From assembly GCA_950022295.1 (NCBI GenBank), contig OX465595.1:65680770-65744769 (forward strand): a DNA stretch of 64,000 nt, in the 5' to 3' direction. Every line of letters starts with the position of its first letter. Positions within the stretch are counted from its first letter, which is position 1. The position numbers were made by a program, and so were the translations under genes. Under the pieces are notes generated by a model. The model was not told the DNA's origin. It saw only the letters and a list, made by a program, of their open reading frames with translations, and did not search any database. The stretch is from Bromus sterilis. Lineage: Eukaryota > Streptophyta > Magnoliopsida > Poales > Poaceae. Below are positions 46,141 to 56,991 of the stretch, piece by piece.

Positions 46141-47253
46141 TGATACGTCCCAGACGTATCTATAATTTCTTCTTGCTCCATACATGTTTTGTGTGATATT
46201 GCTCTTATCTAGATACACTTTCATACACTTTTGATCATATTTGGACTAACTTATTAACTCAGTGCACCCCAGTGCCAGTTCTTGTTTTCTGCTGTTTTTC
46301 TATTTCAGGTTTGCCCCATATTAAAAGTGCTCCAATAATTCGGGAAAAAACAGATAAAAAATCAGCGTACCGGAACCTTCGGAAACACCTGGGTGGGGCC
46401 AGAGGGCCACCACCAGGGGCCCAGGCGCCCTGGTGGCGCGCCCTAGGGGCTGGCTGCGCCACGGGAGCGCCTAAACCCCTGGTGCCCCCCTGGCTGCCCC
46501 CTTCGCCTAGATATATTCTCCGTGACGTGATTCTTCCGAAGACGGAACCCTTTTTCGTGATCTCTCCTATGTTCCGCCGCCGCCGTGCTTCCAAGATCGG
46601 GAGCGCCAGCAGACCTCTTCCCGGCACCCTGCCGGAGGGAGGATTGACCTCCGGGAGCTTCCCCTCCACCATGGACGCTTCCCAAATGATCCGTGAGTAG
46701 TCTACCTTGGACCATGGGTCCGTGATCAGTAGCTATGTGATGTTCTCCTCCCCTGTTTGTTCTTCATGGATTAGACTTTGTGAGCTGCCCTACATGATCA
46801 AGGCACGTATGTAATTCTTTCTGCTATTGCTATGCTGAGTTTGTTGGAATCTAATGGATTATGAGACTATGTTCAGTTTGTGATAGAGTAATATATTTGG
46901 TTCTTATCTTTTATATTTTTGTTCCTAAGTAATTCTTGTATGTTCTCCGTTGCTGTTTATTGCTTTGGCCAAGTAGTAGGTAGTGACCCCAAGAGGGAAC
47001 GTTATGCTTGATTGTGGGTTCATGCCCCATGATGACACGCTTGAGTGACAGAAACATGAGTCTAGGGGATGTGTTGTTGCCACAAGGGGGAAAACAACGG
47101 TGCTTGTAACCGCGGTTGGAAGGATTGTTCACTTTATGCAAAGTTCTTGTAATGCAGTTGTCTGTTGCTTTGGGTTTAAACTTTGGGTGGGGCTCGCAAC
47201 TTAATACCAGCGAGATGTTCTGGATAGATATCTCAAGGTGGATGATTAGCAGT
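46141..47253 (+). mobile_element. Family X LTR retrotransposon, left part, interrupted by the CACTA element
   Basis: Starts TGATACGTCCCAGACG, an LTR-like start, and continues with the landmarks seen in minus orientation at 34.2-35.3 kb: AGTGCTCCAATAATTCGG, TTGGACCATGGGTCC, GTTCTCCGTTGC. It breaks at 47253, where the CACTA transposon begins, and resumes after it. Confidence 0.7.
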
Positions 47254-47790
47254 CACTACTGGAATTCGCCTGTTTGCCGTCTGCCCTGGCGGACGGCAAA
47301 CACCTGTATGGCGGACGGCAAAGACCTTTGCCGTCTGCCCCCGCACGGCAAAGCACCCGTCAGCCATTTCTCCGGCAAAGAGGTGCTTTGCCGTCTGCAG
47401 AAAATCGACGGACGGCAAAGGTCTTTGCCCTCTGCTGGAAGTGGAAACAGACGGCAGAGCATCTTGACGGCGAAGCTTTGCCAGCCGGCTTCGTTAGGCC
47501 GTTAACGACGGGGTTGCCGTCTACTGACAGACGGCAAAGAAGGGTGATGTCATCGGGTAAGTTCATGACGTCACTCCCCCCTCCCACCGGTCATATGTTT
47601 GCCGTCCAGCAGCAGACGACATAGTCTTCTACTTTTCCGTCTGCATTGCCGGGGGCAGACGGCATAATGACCATATGGTCACCCAGCTGTTGCCAGATTG
47701 CACAGCTGGGCGCCACGTGGCCTCTTTGCCGTCTGCAAGCTGTCGGCGAAGGTCTTTTCCGTCTACAAGAAGACGGCAAAAGGGCTACAG
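47254..47790. repeat. CACTA left terminal and subterminal repeats
   Basis: After the 14-bp terminal repeat come more than ten copies of a GCCGTCTGC/GCAGACGGC motif in both orientations, often with a TTT or AAAG neighbour. In En/Spm elements such short repeats bind the TnpA-type protein. Confidence 0.85.
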
Positions 47791-48117
47791 ACCCACTGTT
47801 TTTTTATTTTGTTCTAATTCCCTGCATTTGACAAAACAATATATACATATACATATGTACTAGCACATATCACATATCATCAAGTGATCCAAACACATAA
47901 TGAAGATCAAGTACATCACAAACACATATCATCAAGTGATCCAAACACATAATAGTGATCCAAACACATAATAGTCTCCAAACACAAGTGTCAAACAACT
48001 ACATCAAACAACTAAACTACAAGTGAAGAAGCACCACTCCATGAATGCATGACTCCCATGAAGCAAATCTGCAAAATGAAAGAAAATAAAGTTAGAAGAA
48101 GAAGATAAGAAGGAGAG

Positions 48118-48235
48118 CAAGAAGAAGAAAAAATAAGAGAAGAAAGAAGGAGAGAAAGAACAAGAGAAGAATATGAGAAGAGTTCTTCTCTTATTCTTCT
48201 TCTTTTTCTCTTTCTTCTTCTTCTTCTTATTGAGG
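48118..48235. repeat. GAA/TTC inverted repeat in the CACTA element
   Basis: A purine-rich stretch (GAAGAAGAAAAAATAAGAG and so on) is followed at about 48190 by its pyrimidine complement (CTTCTCTTATTCTTCTTC), forming an imperfect hairpin with arms of roughly 45-50 bases. Confidence 0.75.
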
Positions 48236-48261
48236 AAATAAAGAAGCATAAGCAATTGTAA

Positions 48262-48580
48262 TCAAATTGAGATAACTTTAGCATATTTTGAGGAAATTAA
48301 GCTAACTTAGCATTTTTTGAGCCAATTAAGCTAACTTACCATTTTTTGAGGTAATTAAGCTAACTTTACAATGTTTGAGAAATTTAAGCCAACTTTAGCA
48401 ATTTTGATCAAATGAAGCCAACTTTTTCATATTTTCAGTAAATTATGCTCACTTTAGCATTTTTGAGGTAATTAAGCTAACTTTACCATTTTTTGAGCCA
48501 ATTAAGCTAACTTAGCACTTTTTAGGGAATCGAACTAACTTTACCATTTTGTGAGCAAATCAAGCTAACTAAGCATTAAT
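48262..48580. repeat. Degenerate 31-33 bp tandem repeat in the CACTA element
   Basis: About ten units built on TTAAGCTAACTTTAGCAT followed by TTTTGAGG or TTTTGAGCCAA, for example near 48298, 48330, 48354, 48472 and 48505. They lie just downstream of the transposase stop codon. Non-coding. Confidence 0.8.
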
Positions 48581-48617
48581 AAAGCAAAATAGAAGACAAC
48601 TTACCAGAGTGGAGACC

Positions 48618-51600
48618 TCAAGGCTGAGGTGGCTGAGAAGCACTGGGCGGGTTGGCCGAGGTTGACGTGGGAGAAGGGTCGTGGGAAGCATCACGAGAGT
48701 TATGCTGCACGAAAAGATCAATTGCAATGATGGTTGTTAGCACGACGACACGTAATGGTATTGATGATCATTGAAAGAAAACTCACCGTCCCCACAGGAG
48801 AAACGATCGGCATCGGTGGAGCGGGTTGACCAGTCTTCTCGCACATACTCTACACATTTATTTTCTACGAGTCAATCATATTAGTTATTAATATAAACAA
48901 ACATTATTACATGCATTTTTTGGGTAAATATGAAAAGGTGACTTACCACGAAGAGCTCGTACAAGGCCCTGTTCGACGCAGCGTGGCGTGCCTCGGCCTC
49001 CTCAATAGCCTTCGCCGTCCTCTCCTCGGCCAGCCGCTCTCTCTCTGTTGCCTTCACCTCCGCCAATCGCTCCTTCTCCTCGAGTAGCCGCTGGGTATTT
49101 TGTCGCTCTCTCTCAAGAGCTTCCTGCAATCCCACTCCTGTAGTTAGCACTTTAATATTCGATGAGAGAACAAAAGAATGGAAGAGTCCTTATGGCTAAC
49201 CTCGATAGCGAGATCGACTGGCCGCGGACGAGGCCTTATAGCAGGAGAAGAGCTCGTTTGGCGTGCCTTGATCTCAGGAAGAGTCTTATCGCACCTGATC
49301 AACTTATCTCCAATGGCCATGGCGCCTTCCGCCACCAGAGATCATCACCAGCTCTGGCTCAATAGGCTTCCCAAGCGGGTTATAAGCCTCCCCGTGCTTC
49401 TCCTTCGCCACCTCAGTATAAGCCTTGAGCTTACTGTAGGCGGCAATGTTGGTGAAAGTCGAAGGAGTGGCGAGATCAGACTCTGAGAGCGCCTTTGCCT
49501 TCTTGTACGACGCTGTATGGGCCATGCCATACATGTCGAACAACTGAGGAACCTCCGTTTTATTATGCTCCGCCTAGAAGACAAAGCAAAGCACGATATT
49601 AGTAAGTTGTGGGTGCCAAAAAGACAAAGAAAAGTAGAATTTGCATGAAAATTGAAGCAAAGCACATACCCATTTATTCCCGTAACTAGCTAAGTTGCGG
49701 CTTACTTGATGGTGTGGCACACCAACCATTTGGGCGCGCCGCTCCTTGGCATTGTTGTGGACGGCCAACCAGGCATCTGAGCACCAGTGGTCCACAATGG
49801 CCTCCCAACAATCCATCTTGTCCTCACACCATCTCGGTGGCGCCTAAGTTAGTAAACAAAAAAACTAAGTGGCCTAGCTAGGAATAAAATCACGCAAACT
49901 ATAGAAGACTTAAGAAGGGTTACCGTCATGTATTGGGCCTTGGTCAGAAACTTCTTGCGGCAGTCCTTCTTGCTACGCTTGCGCCCTTGCTTGGCGTAGT
50001 AGTCACGGACCGCCTGCACTCGCATCTCGTGCCTTGTGTTCTGCAAGAGGCGCGTGGCCTCTGCAACTATCACGTCCGCCGCCTCCTGCTCCTTGGACTC
50101 ATCGACCTTGTAGTAGACCTTCAATAGCACGAGACAACACCGATGAGTGCACCAACTAGCTATTATCAAGATTTTATTGTGTGAAATAGAAATTACCCAA
50201 AAGCCGTTGATCACCATGTCGGCTCTGGTGTGGCATTCGACCCCGTTGATGGTCGTCTCCGGCGGGGCCGGGGCAGCACAATAGTGCTCCCAAAAGAGTC
50301 CAGGCTGCGGAACCTCATCCGGTCCGGGCATTTGAGCCAGCCCCGGGAAGTTCTCCCTGACGAGCACACCAAGGATGGAGTTGGGATTGCGGACACCATT
50401 GCCGTATGTCCAACCCCTGCAGTATAAAAAGACAAAGCCATCAGATAGACATAAGTATAGAAGGTACCGGAAGAGAGTATAAGTGCACTTACGTCTCTCC
50501 ATCAGGCGCAATCAACGGCTTATGGGCGGGAGTCTCCTCATCCGTAGTGTCCAGCTCGGCACCAGCCTCCCCCTCAGGCGTGTGCTGCTCCGGCTGGTCC
50601 GGCCAGGGACTCCAGGTCTTGCGGGTGGACGTAGCCTCCTCCTCCACCTCAGGCTGGTGGACCGGAGTGTCCGAGGAGGGATCCACCCTGCAGTGCTCTG
50701 GTGAATCAGCCGGAGGTGGCGGCGAGGAAGCAGCAGCAGGTGCTGCCAGGTTTTTGACAACTTTGCCTTTGATGAAGTTCTTCTTGTCTTTTCTGAAAGG
50801 ATGCTTAGGAGGCAGAAACTGTCTATGCAAGTCGAAGCAGGAATACTTGCCACCCGTCTTCAGCCAATGAAACTGAAGAGTAGCCTTGCATGTTGGGCAC
50901 CCGAACTTTCCATGAACACAGAAGCCAGCGAAAAGCGCATACGCCGGCAGGTCATGCATCGAGTACTGGTACCAAACATGCATTGTGAAGGTCTTTTTGC
51001 TAGATGCATCGTATGTCTTGAACCCTTCGTCCCAAGCTTGTTGCAATTCCTCCTTAAGCGGTTGCATGTACACATCCATATTCTTCCCCGGATATTTGGG
51101 CCCTGGTATTATCAACGTCAGGAAAATGTTCTTCCTTTTCATAATCTCTGAGGGGGGAAGATTGAGTGGCATGACAAATACAGGCCAACAACTGTATGAG
51201 GCTGCCATCAGACCGAAAGGATTGAACCCATCTGTGCCGACGGCGATTCGGCAATGCCTTGGATCCTTAGCTTTTTCCCAATGTTTTTCATCAAAGTGCT
51301 TCCATGCTGAACCATCCGATGGGTGAGTCAACATCGGCTTCCCATCTGCATCAAATTCTGTTCTCTTCCCATATTTGTGCCATGTAATCTGTCTGGCTGT
51401 CTCTTCCATCATGTAAAGGCGTTGAATTCTTGGTATCACTGGAAGATACCTAAGAACATTTACGGGTATTTTGGTATGCGTCTTCTCACCTTGACCATTG
51501 TCTACCACAACATACCTGGATGACTTGCATTTGGGACAATAGTCTTCGTCCGCATACTCTTTCCTAAATAAAGCACATCCATTTTCACAAGCATGTATCT

Positions 51601-52084
51601 GCTCATAGGGCATCTTAAGTACCTTGAGGATTTTATCCGATTGGTACAGGTTTGCAGGCATAACATGATCTTTTGGCAGAAACCGCCCAATTAGGGTCGT
51701 GATCGCATTGTAGCAATCTATGCCCAAGTTGAATTGTGCCTTCAAATCCATCAACTGTGCGATGGCATCGAGCTGACAAAGCTCAGTGTGAGCGTGCAGC
51801 GGACGTTTCGAAGACTCCAACATCTCATAGAAGGCCTTCGCAGATTCCTCCATCTCATCGTCCTCATCCCGCGCATCGTCAAAGTCCTGCACCATGTCTT
51901 CGATCCCGGTTCTGTACTCATCCGTGCGCTGACGGACCACCTCCTCTCTCCGTCGTCCGCTAGACTCGCCATGGAAGGTACACACCGTATAACCAGGCTT
52001 ATAACCCCACTTCTGCAAGTGTTTACCCACCTCCTCTTTCTGATTAGGGCGACCAGTGTACATCCATGCACGATCATCGCTCAT
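48618..52084 (-). pseudogene. CACTA transposase gene: truncated TnpD-like part joined to a TnpA-like part
   Basis: The minus-strand gene starts MSDDRAWMYTGRPNQKEEVG. Exon 1 (50493-52084, 530 codons) holds the front of the En/Spm TnpD family domain (Transposase_21): HACENGCALFRKEY, CPKCKSSRY, GTDGFNPFG, KNIFLTLIIPGPKYPGKNMD. It breaks off after PFRKDKKNFIKGKVVKN; the usual second half of the transposase core is missing. The same frame continues through a Pro/Glu-rich linker into exons at 50197-50416, 49924-50118 and 49670-49843. These carry the Transposase_24 (TnpA-like) region: GLFWEHYC, MVGVPHHQVSRNLASYGNKW. The next exon (from 49573) loses frame near 49320 (GGGRRHGHW then stop, resuming IGDKLIRCDKTLPEI). 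Later exons encode a charged coiled coil (EERTAKAIEEAEARHAASNR) and a Pro/Ser-rich tail ending at 48618. Two separate defects make it non-functional. Confidence 0.85.
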
Positions 52085-52224
52085 CTTGTTGCTACAGCTA
52101 GCTACTAAACAACAAATATACCATTTTATTACGTCCACTTTTTATTTCTTTTATCATACATAGCTACGGCATATGCAATTAACCTACACACTAATAGGTA
52201 AAGATAGGTCCTAATCCCACCCGA

Positions 52225-52426
52225 GTATGTGTAGATTGGGTCGGTTTCCCATGCTTTGGTCCCGATCCGACGCGGTATTTCGGCAGCACCTCTCCGCTGT
52301 TCTCCTAATACACGTCTCGACAACAAGCCGAGAGGTTGTGAATCTGGAGAACAACAGGGAGGCGCTGACGAAATACCGCGTCGGATCGGGACCAAAGCAT
52401 GGAAAACCGACCCAATCTACACATAC
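52225..52426. repeat. 81-bp inverted repeat upstream of the CACTA transposase
   Basis: Arms at 52225-52305 and 52346-52426 are complementary at about 75 of 81 positions, with a 40-base loop. The outer 50 bp (GTATGTGTAGATTGGGTCGG onward) are nearly perfect. It lies 140-340 bp upstream of the transposase start codon and would be in its leader or promoter. Confidence 0.92.
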
Positions 52427-52454
52427 TAGGGCTGTCCATGGATAACGTTGGACA

Positions 52455-52519
52455 ATTCGAAAGAATCACTATTATAAATATGCAAATTAATGCATATTTA
52501 TAACTGTAACCCTTTCGAA
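52455..52519 (-). promoter_or_regulatory. Palindromic TATA-containing promoter candidate of the CACTA transposase
   Basis: Nested inverted repeats ATTCGAAAG...CTTTCGAAT and TATAAATATGCA...TGCATATTTATA give a TATAAATA box readable on both strands. For the minus-strand transposase the box is about 410 bp upstream of the start codon. The 81-bp inverted repeat lies between them. Confidence 0.5.
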
Positions 52520-52809
52520 TGGGAGACGCATACTGGTTACGCGACTTTACATATGAATATAATAAATGTACCTAGTTAGCTATTGTAAGGCCAGAATTGA
52601 GCAAAGGAAAGGGGGGGAGAGGATAAGAATTGTTTTGCTCACCCTCGAACTCAAGGAGGTCGTCGAATGGAGGGGGCGGAGGTCGTCGAACACCGGATCC
52701 ACACAACAGGGAAAGACCTGCACTTTAAAATGAACCCAATCAACAAGGAGACTCGATATACCGGTAATTACATCTATATTTTTTCTTTGTTTTTCCTATT
52801 ATTTACATT

Positions 52810-53199
52810 TATTTCATTTATATTTTTTCTCCTCCTCCTCCTTCTTCACCCCCAACTTCTTATTCTTCTGCTCCTTCTTCTCCTTCTTCTTCTTCACCTT
52901 CTTCTTCTTATCCTCCTCCTCCTCCTTCTTTTCTTCTTCTTCTTCTCCTCCTCCTCCTCCTTGTCCCTCTTCTTCTTATTTTATTTCCTATATCTTTTTT
53001 CTTTTCTTCTTTTCTTATTCTACTTTTACCCCTAATTTTTCTCCTCTTCTTTTTTTATTTCTTCTTCTTCTTCACCTTCTTCTTCTTATCCTCCTCCTTC
53101 TTCTTCTTCTTCTTCTTCTTCTTCTTCTTCTTGTTTTCTTCTTCTCTTCTTCTTCTTCTTCTTCTTCTTCTTCTTCTTCTCCTCCTCCTCCTCCTTCTC

Positions 53200-53230
<31 letters not shown>

Positions 53231-53425
53231 TTCTTCTTCTTCTTCTTCTTCTCCTCCTCCTCCTTCTTCTTTTTCCCTTTTCTTCTACTTCTCTTTATAT
53301 CCTTTTCTTCTTTCTTTTATTTTTTCCTTTTCTTTTCTTTCTTTATGTAATCTTTTTTCTTTGTCCTTTTCTTTCTTTGTTTTGTTTTCTTTCTTTATTT
53401 AACTTTCTTTCTCTGTCCTTTTCAT
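52810..53425. repeat. CTT/CCT polypyrimidine tract in the CACTA element
   Basis: About 600 bp is almost wholly pyrimidine on the plus strand, with long TTC runs (53098-53160, 53190-53255) and CTC blocks. It lies between the transposase promoter region and the right subterminal repeats. Confidence 0.95.
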
Positions 53426-53429
53426 TTCT

Positions 53430-53585
53430 TTCTTACTAATTGCTAACTAAAACTAATTAAACTAGAACTAATAAAACCTATACTAACTAGAACTAATAAA
53501 ACCTATACTAACTACACTAATAAACCTAAACTAACTACACTAATAAACCTAAACTAACCTAAACCTAAACTAACAACTCTAATTA
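53430..53585. repeat. Tandem repeat of CTAATAAACCTAAACTAA-type units
   Basis: Successive units of about 19-28 bp (ACTAATAAAACCTATACTAA, then ACTAATAAACCTAAACTAA) follow the pyrimidine tract. Non-coding. Confidence 0.8.
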
Positions 53586-53924
53586 ACAGAAAAAAGAAGA
53601 AAAAAAACAGGGGAGGAGGCTTACCAGGGGGTGGTGGGAGGTGGCGGCGGTGGCGGGAGGTGGAGCCGGTGAGGAGTGTGGCGCCGGCGAGGAGGGTCGT
53701 CGGCGGCGAGACCTGCAGCGGCGCCGGTCAGAGGAGAGGATAAGAGAGGAGGAGAGGGGAGTAGAGGAGAGGAGGAGGGCCTCACCGGCGGTGAAGGCGG
53801 CGGCGCACTGGACGGCGGCGCGCGGGGCGGGGTAGGGCGGCGGCGGCGGGTCGGGAGAGAGGGGTTTGGGAGAGAGAGTGGAGAGAGAGAGAGGGACCGT
53901 GCGGGGGGTTAACGGCCTACAGCT

Positions 53925-54241
53925 TTGCCGTCTGCCAGCAGACGGCAAAGAAGTCTATGCCGTCTGTTGCCAGACGGCATAACGCCTGGCCGTTACCCCT
54001 CACTCGTGGCTGGGACTAGGCGGGCCCACATTGAGTTTTGCCGTCTGTCCTTAGACGGTAAAGCATCCTTTGCCGTCTTCCATTAGGGCAACATACGGCA
54101 AACTACATGTTTGCCGTGAGTGACTTTTTTGCCGTCTGTTATTAGGGCAACGTACGGCAAACTAACTCTTTGCCGTCTGCCCCGATGAAAAACAGACGTC
54201 AAAGCCGTTGACTCATGGAAAACTGGTGAATTCCAGTAGTG
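53925..54241. repeat. CACTA right terminal and subterminal repeats
   Basis: TTTGCCGTCTG-type motifs occur about ten times in both orientations (for example near 53930, 53959, 54042, 54070, 54128 and 54170), ending in the inverted terminal repeat at 54228-54241. Confidence 0.85.
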
Positions 54242-56991
54242 AGTAGATGAAGTTGGATTTCGGTCTACTTATTTTGGCGTACCGCCCATGATTTTGAGCC
54301 TCTTCCTTTCTTTGTAGCATAGTTAGCATTGCGGTGTGTTTTTAATCATGTCAATTGCCCAGCTCTGATTTGTGTACCTCGCATAGCAGTTTTATCATCT
54401 TTTGGGAAAGAGACATCACTAGTGAACATCACGAGACCCCGGTCCATATCCTCATCACTGTTTACACGCTCAATTTATTTTCTGCTTTTACTTTCCAGTT
54501 GCAATTACTATTATCGTTTATCCCTTGCGTTTGATCCTTTGTAAACAACAAGACCGGAGAGAGTGACAACCTCTCTGAACTTCGTTGGAAGCAAATTTAT
54601 TTGTGTCTGTGTGCAGGTCCACGTCAACCGCTAAATTTCTAGCGCCGTTGTCACCTACTTTGCCGCTTTCGGATTCCTACGGGAGACAAACCCTATCCTC
54701 CACATACAGAAAATTTTCTGCTATCCTACATCTCATCTTCCACTTGGGGTAACCAACGAAGGGCGAGAAGCCATTATCATCTCTCGCACATCAGTTCTGT
54801 CTGTAGTTTTCATGTTAGATGTGATATGTTTGTCTACCGCTTTAGTAGATCGCATGGCTACTTTGATCTCATTCGTTATTGCCATGGATTGTTTGTCTAT
54901 TTCTTGGATTAAATCCTATGCTAAATTGCTAATATTTTCAACACTATGCTTGGAGCGTCTCGCTCTTTACTTTTTTGTTTCTTTGTTGTTCATAACAAGT
55001 TGGACTCTAGCCTACATTATTTGGGAAATAAACACGCACCACTCCACCCTAGAACACAACATAGGTTTCATGCTTATCTTTGATTGTGTGTTCTTTATCT
55101 TCTTATAGCTACTTTCATGCTTATCTCTTTCTTATCATGCTTATTTTTCTAAGAGTTTTTATTTAGGTTGTTTCTTTTGGACTCTCTTGAGTTATCATGC
55201 TTATCTTGTTTAGAGAGTTAGTTTGTTGCACTGAGTTGTGTGTCTTGACATGAGTAGGTAATTGAGGTTGCTATTATAAGTATAGTAGAAACTTGCAATA
55301 GTTTTGAGGTATTGATTTGAGTAATGTTTGCACTTTTGGTGCCAAGAGCTTGAGCCTATTAGTGCTAGGTGTCATATTTTGGGCAATCCGTGTTTACTTT
55401 TGAAAACTACAAAAACATTAGTTGAGAACTCTAGCTACTAGATGGATTGCTAATCTCTGGAGGGGTTGGAATATATAGAGTACCCTCACGTACCATGGGT
55501 CGAGGATGCGCAAGGATAACCAAACCCCCATACACTCCTTCTCGGGGTACTTGTCTCTTTGTGAACCTCCTGATTAAATAGAGAGTTACCGATAATAATT
55601 GCATGAGTTCCTTCAACTAATGCGAGTATTAGGTTGTTGGCACTTCCACCATCCATATTTTGCTAGCCTCTTCGGTACCGTGCATTGCCCTTTCTCATCT
55701 TGAGAGTTGGTGCCAACTTCGTCGGTGGATCCAAACCCTTGGCATGATACACTTTGTAATCATAAACCTCATTATATCCTTCCTCAAAACAACCACCATA
55801 CCTACCTATCAAGGCATTTCCATAGCCTTTCCGAGATACATTTCCATGCAACATCCATCATCTCATCACTTGGTCTTCATGTCAAACATGATTTTGCTTG
55901 ATCGAGGATCCGCATGCTAGTTGGTCTTTGCCCTTACATTGCTACATGACGCGCTATTATCATTGCATATCCTGCTACACTGGTAGAGGCATACATTTGC
56001 ATACATCATGATAGTTTTTCAGTTTTCTTTATGTTGAGTACTTCTTATAAAGTGTGTGACCTTATATACTCTTGTAAAATATAGAGTGTTGCCCTTAAGT
56101 GAGAAAAAGATCCCAAAGAGGACAAAATAAAAGATCCCAAAAGAGGAAAAATTAAAAGATCCCAAAGAGGACAAATGAGAGATAAATAGAAAGAGCCAAT
56201 GAGGCCACAAAAAATTAAAAAATAAAAAAAAAGAAAAAAAGAGAATGGGGAAACACTACTATTCCTTTTGAAAGATCCACACTCATACTCCAAAGTAATA
56301 TTTGTACTCCATAGAGATTTTCATATAATTCATGCATACCTATGTGGTGATCCTTACATTATAGAACATGAGCCTCTTCAAATGAGCTCTAGGTCTTCGT
56401 GAGCAAGCAAGTTGGATGCACCCCCACTAGTTCCATCGGAGAGCTTCCCATAGCTCACATGTGCATCCGTTGTGTGGCAATCCCTACTCCTCACATCATA
56501 TCTATCATTTGGCTTTCTCTCGCCTATGATTGTCCTCATTGATGTGAGCCTTTCACGCCTCTTTTTTTTCTTCCTTCCCATCATTATTCTCTCTGCCATC
56601 CTATGTGCCAACATATCTTGCTTGTGCTCATACATTGCATGAGTGCTCAAAGTCGAAAGGGAGAGGATCAGTTTGATTTGTGCCTGACTAGTGGTCTGGG
56701 GACGAGTCAAAATAAGATTCTGAAGGAGACTAAGTGTGAAGTTTTAGTAGATTGAGTTCTCAATTAAACTATATAGTATTTTTATGTTCTAAACCATCTC
56801 CCACTTCTTGCACGCAAAAAACATTTTGAGACATTTGAGTCACAGACAGTGAGAGCTCTTGCACCTTTATGTTCTTCTGTTGCTAGTTTCTATACTAGAT
56901 ATAGACTCTTGCTTGTTATTGTCTTGACTTGAATTGTATATCTTACTTGCTTTACTATGAAGTTCATATGTGTTGGTACCATGTCACCACA
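54242..56991 (+). mobile_element. Family X LTR retrotransposon, right part
   Basis: Resumes the interrupted LTR after the AGT duplication. It includes TGTGTGCAGGTCCACGTCAA near 54612 and CACTTGGGGTAACCAACG near 54742, both also found in inverse at 34.2-34.5 kb. From about 54,800 on, the sequence looks like a degraded interior with scattered stops. A 22-bp unit (AAAGATCCCAAAGAGGACAA) is repeated about three times at 56105-56180. No intact protein domain was found. Confidence 0.6.

Larger units (their letters stand above)
47254..54241 (-). mobile_element. CACTA transposon, 6,988 bp, complete ends
   Basis: The termini are CACTACTGGAATTC at both ends in inverse orientation. The flanks are AGT (47251-47253 and 54242-54244), a perfect 3-bp target duplication. 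Subterminal regions at both ends are packed with TTTGCCGTCTG and its complement. A multi-exon transposase gene lies on the minus strand, with an inverted repeat and a promoter-like palindrome upstream and a long CTT tract further out. It is inserted into a family-X element. The gene is damaged, so any mobility now would need help in trans. Confidence 0.95.

Noticed and set aside
53131..53439. Leu-rich frame that could pass for a membrane protein
   Set aside because: It is the translation of a TTC/CTT microsatellite.
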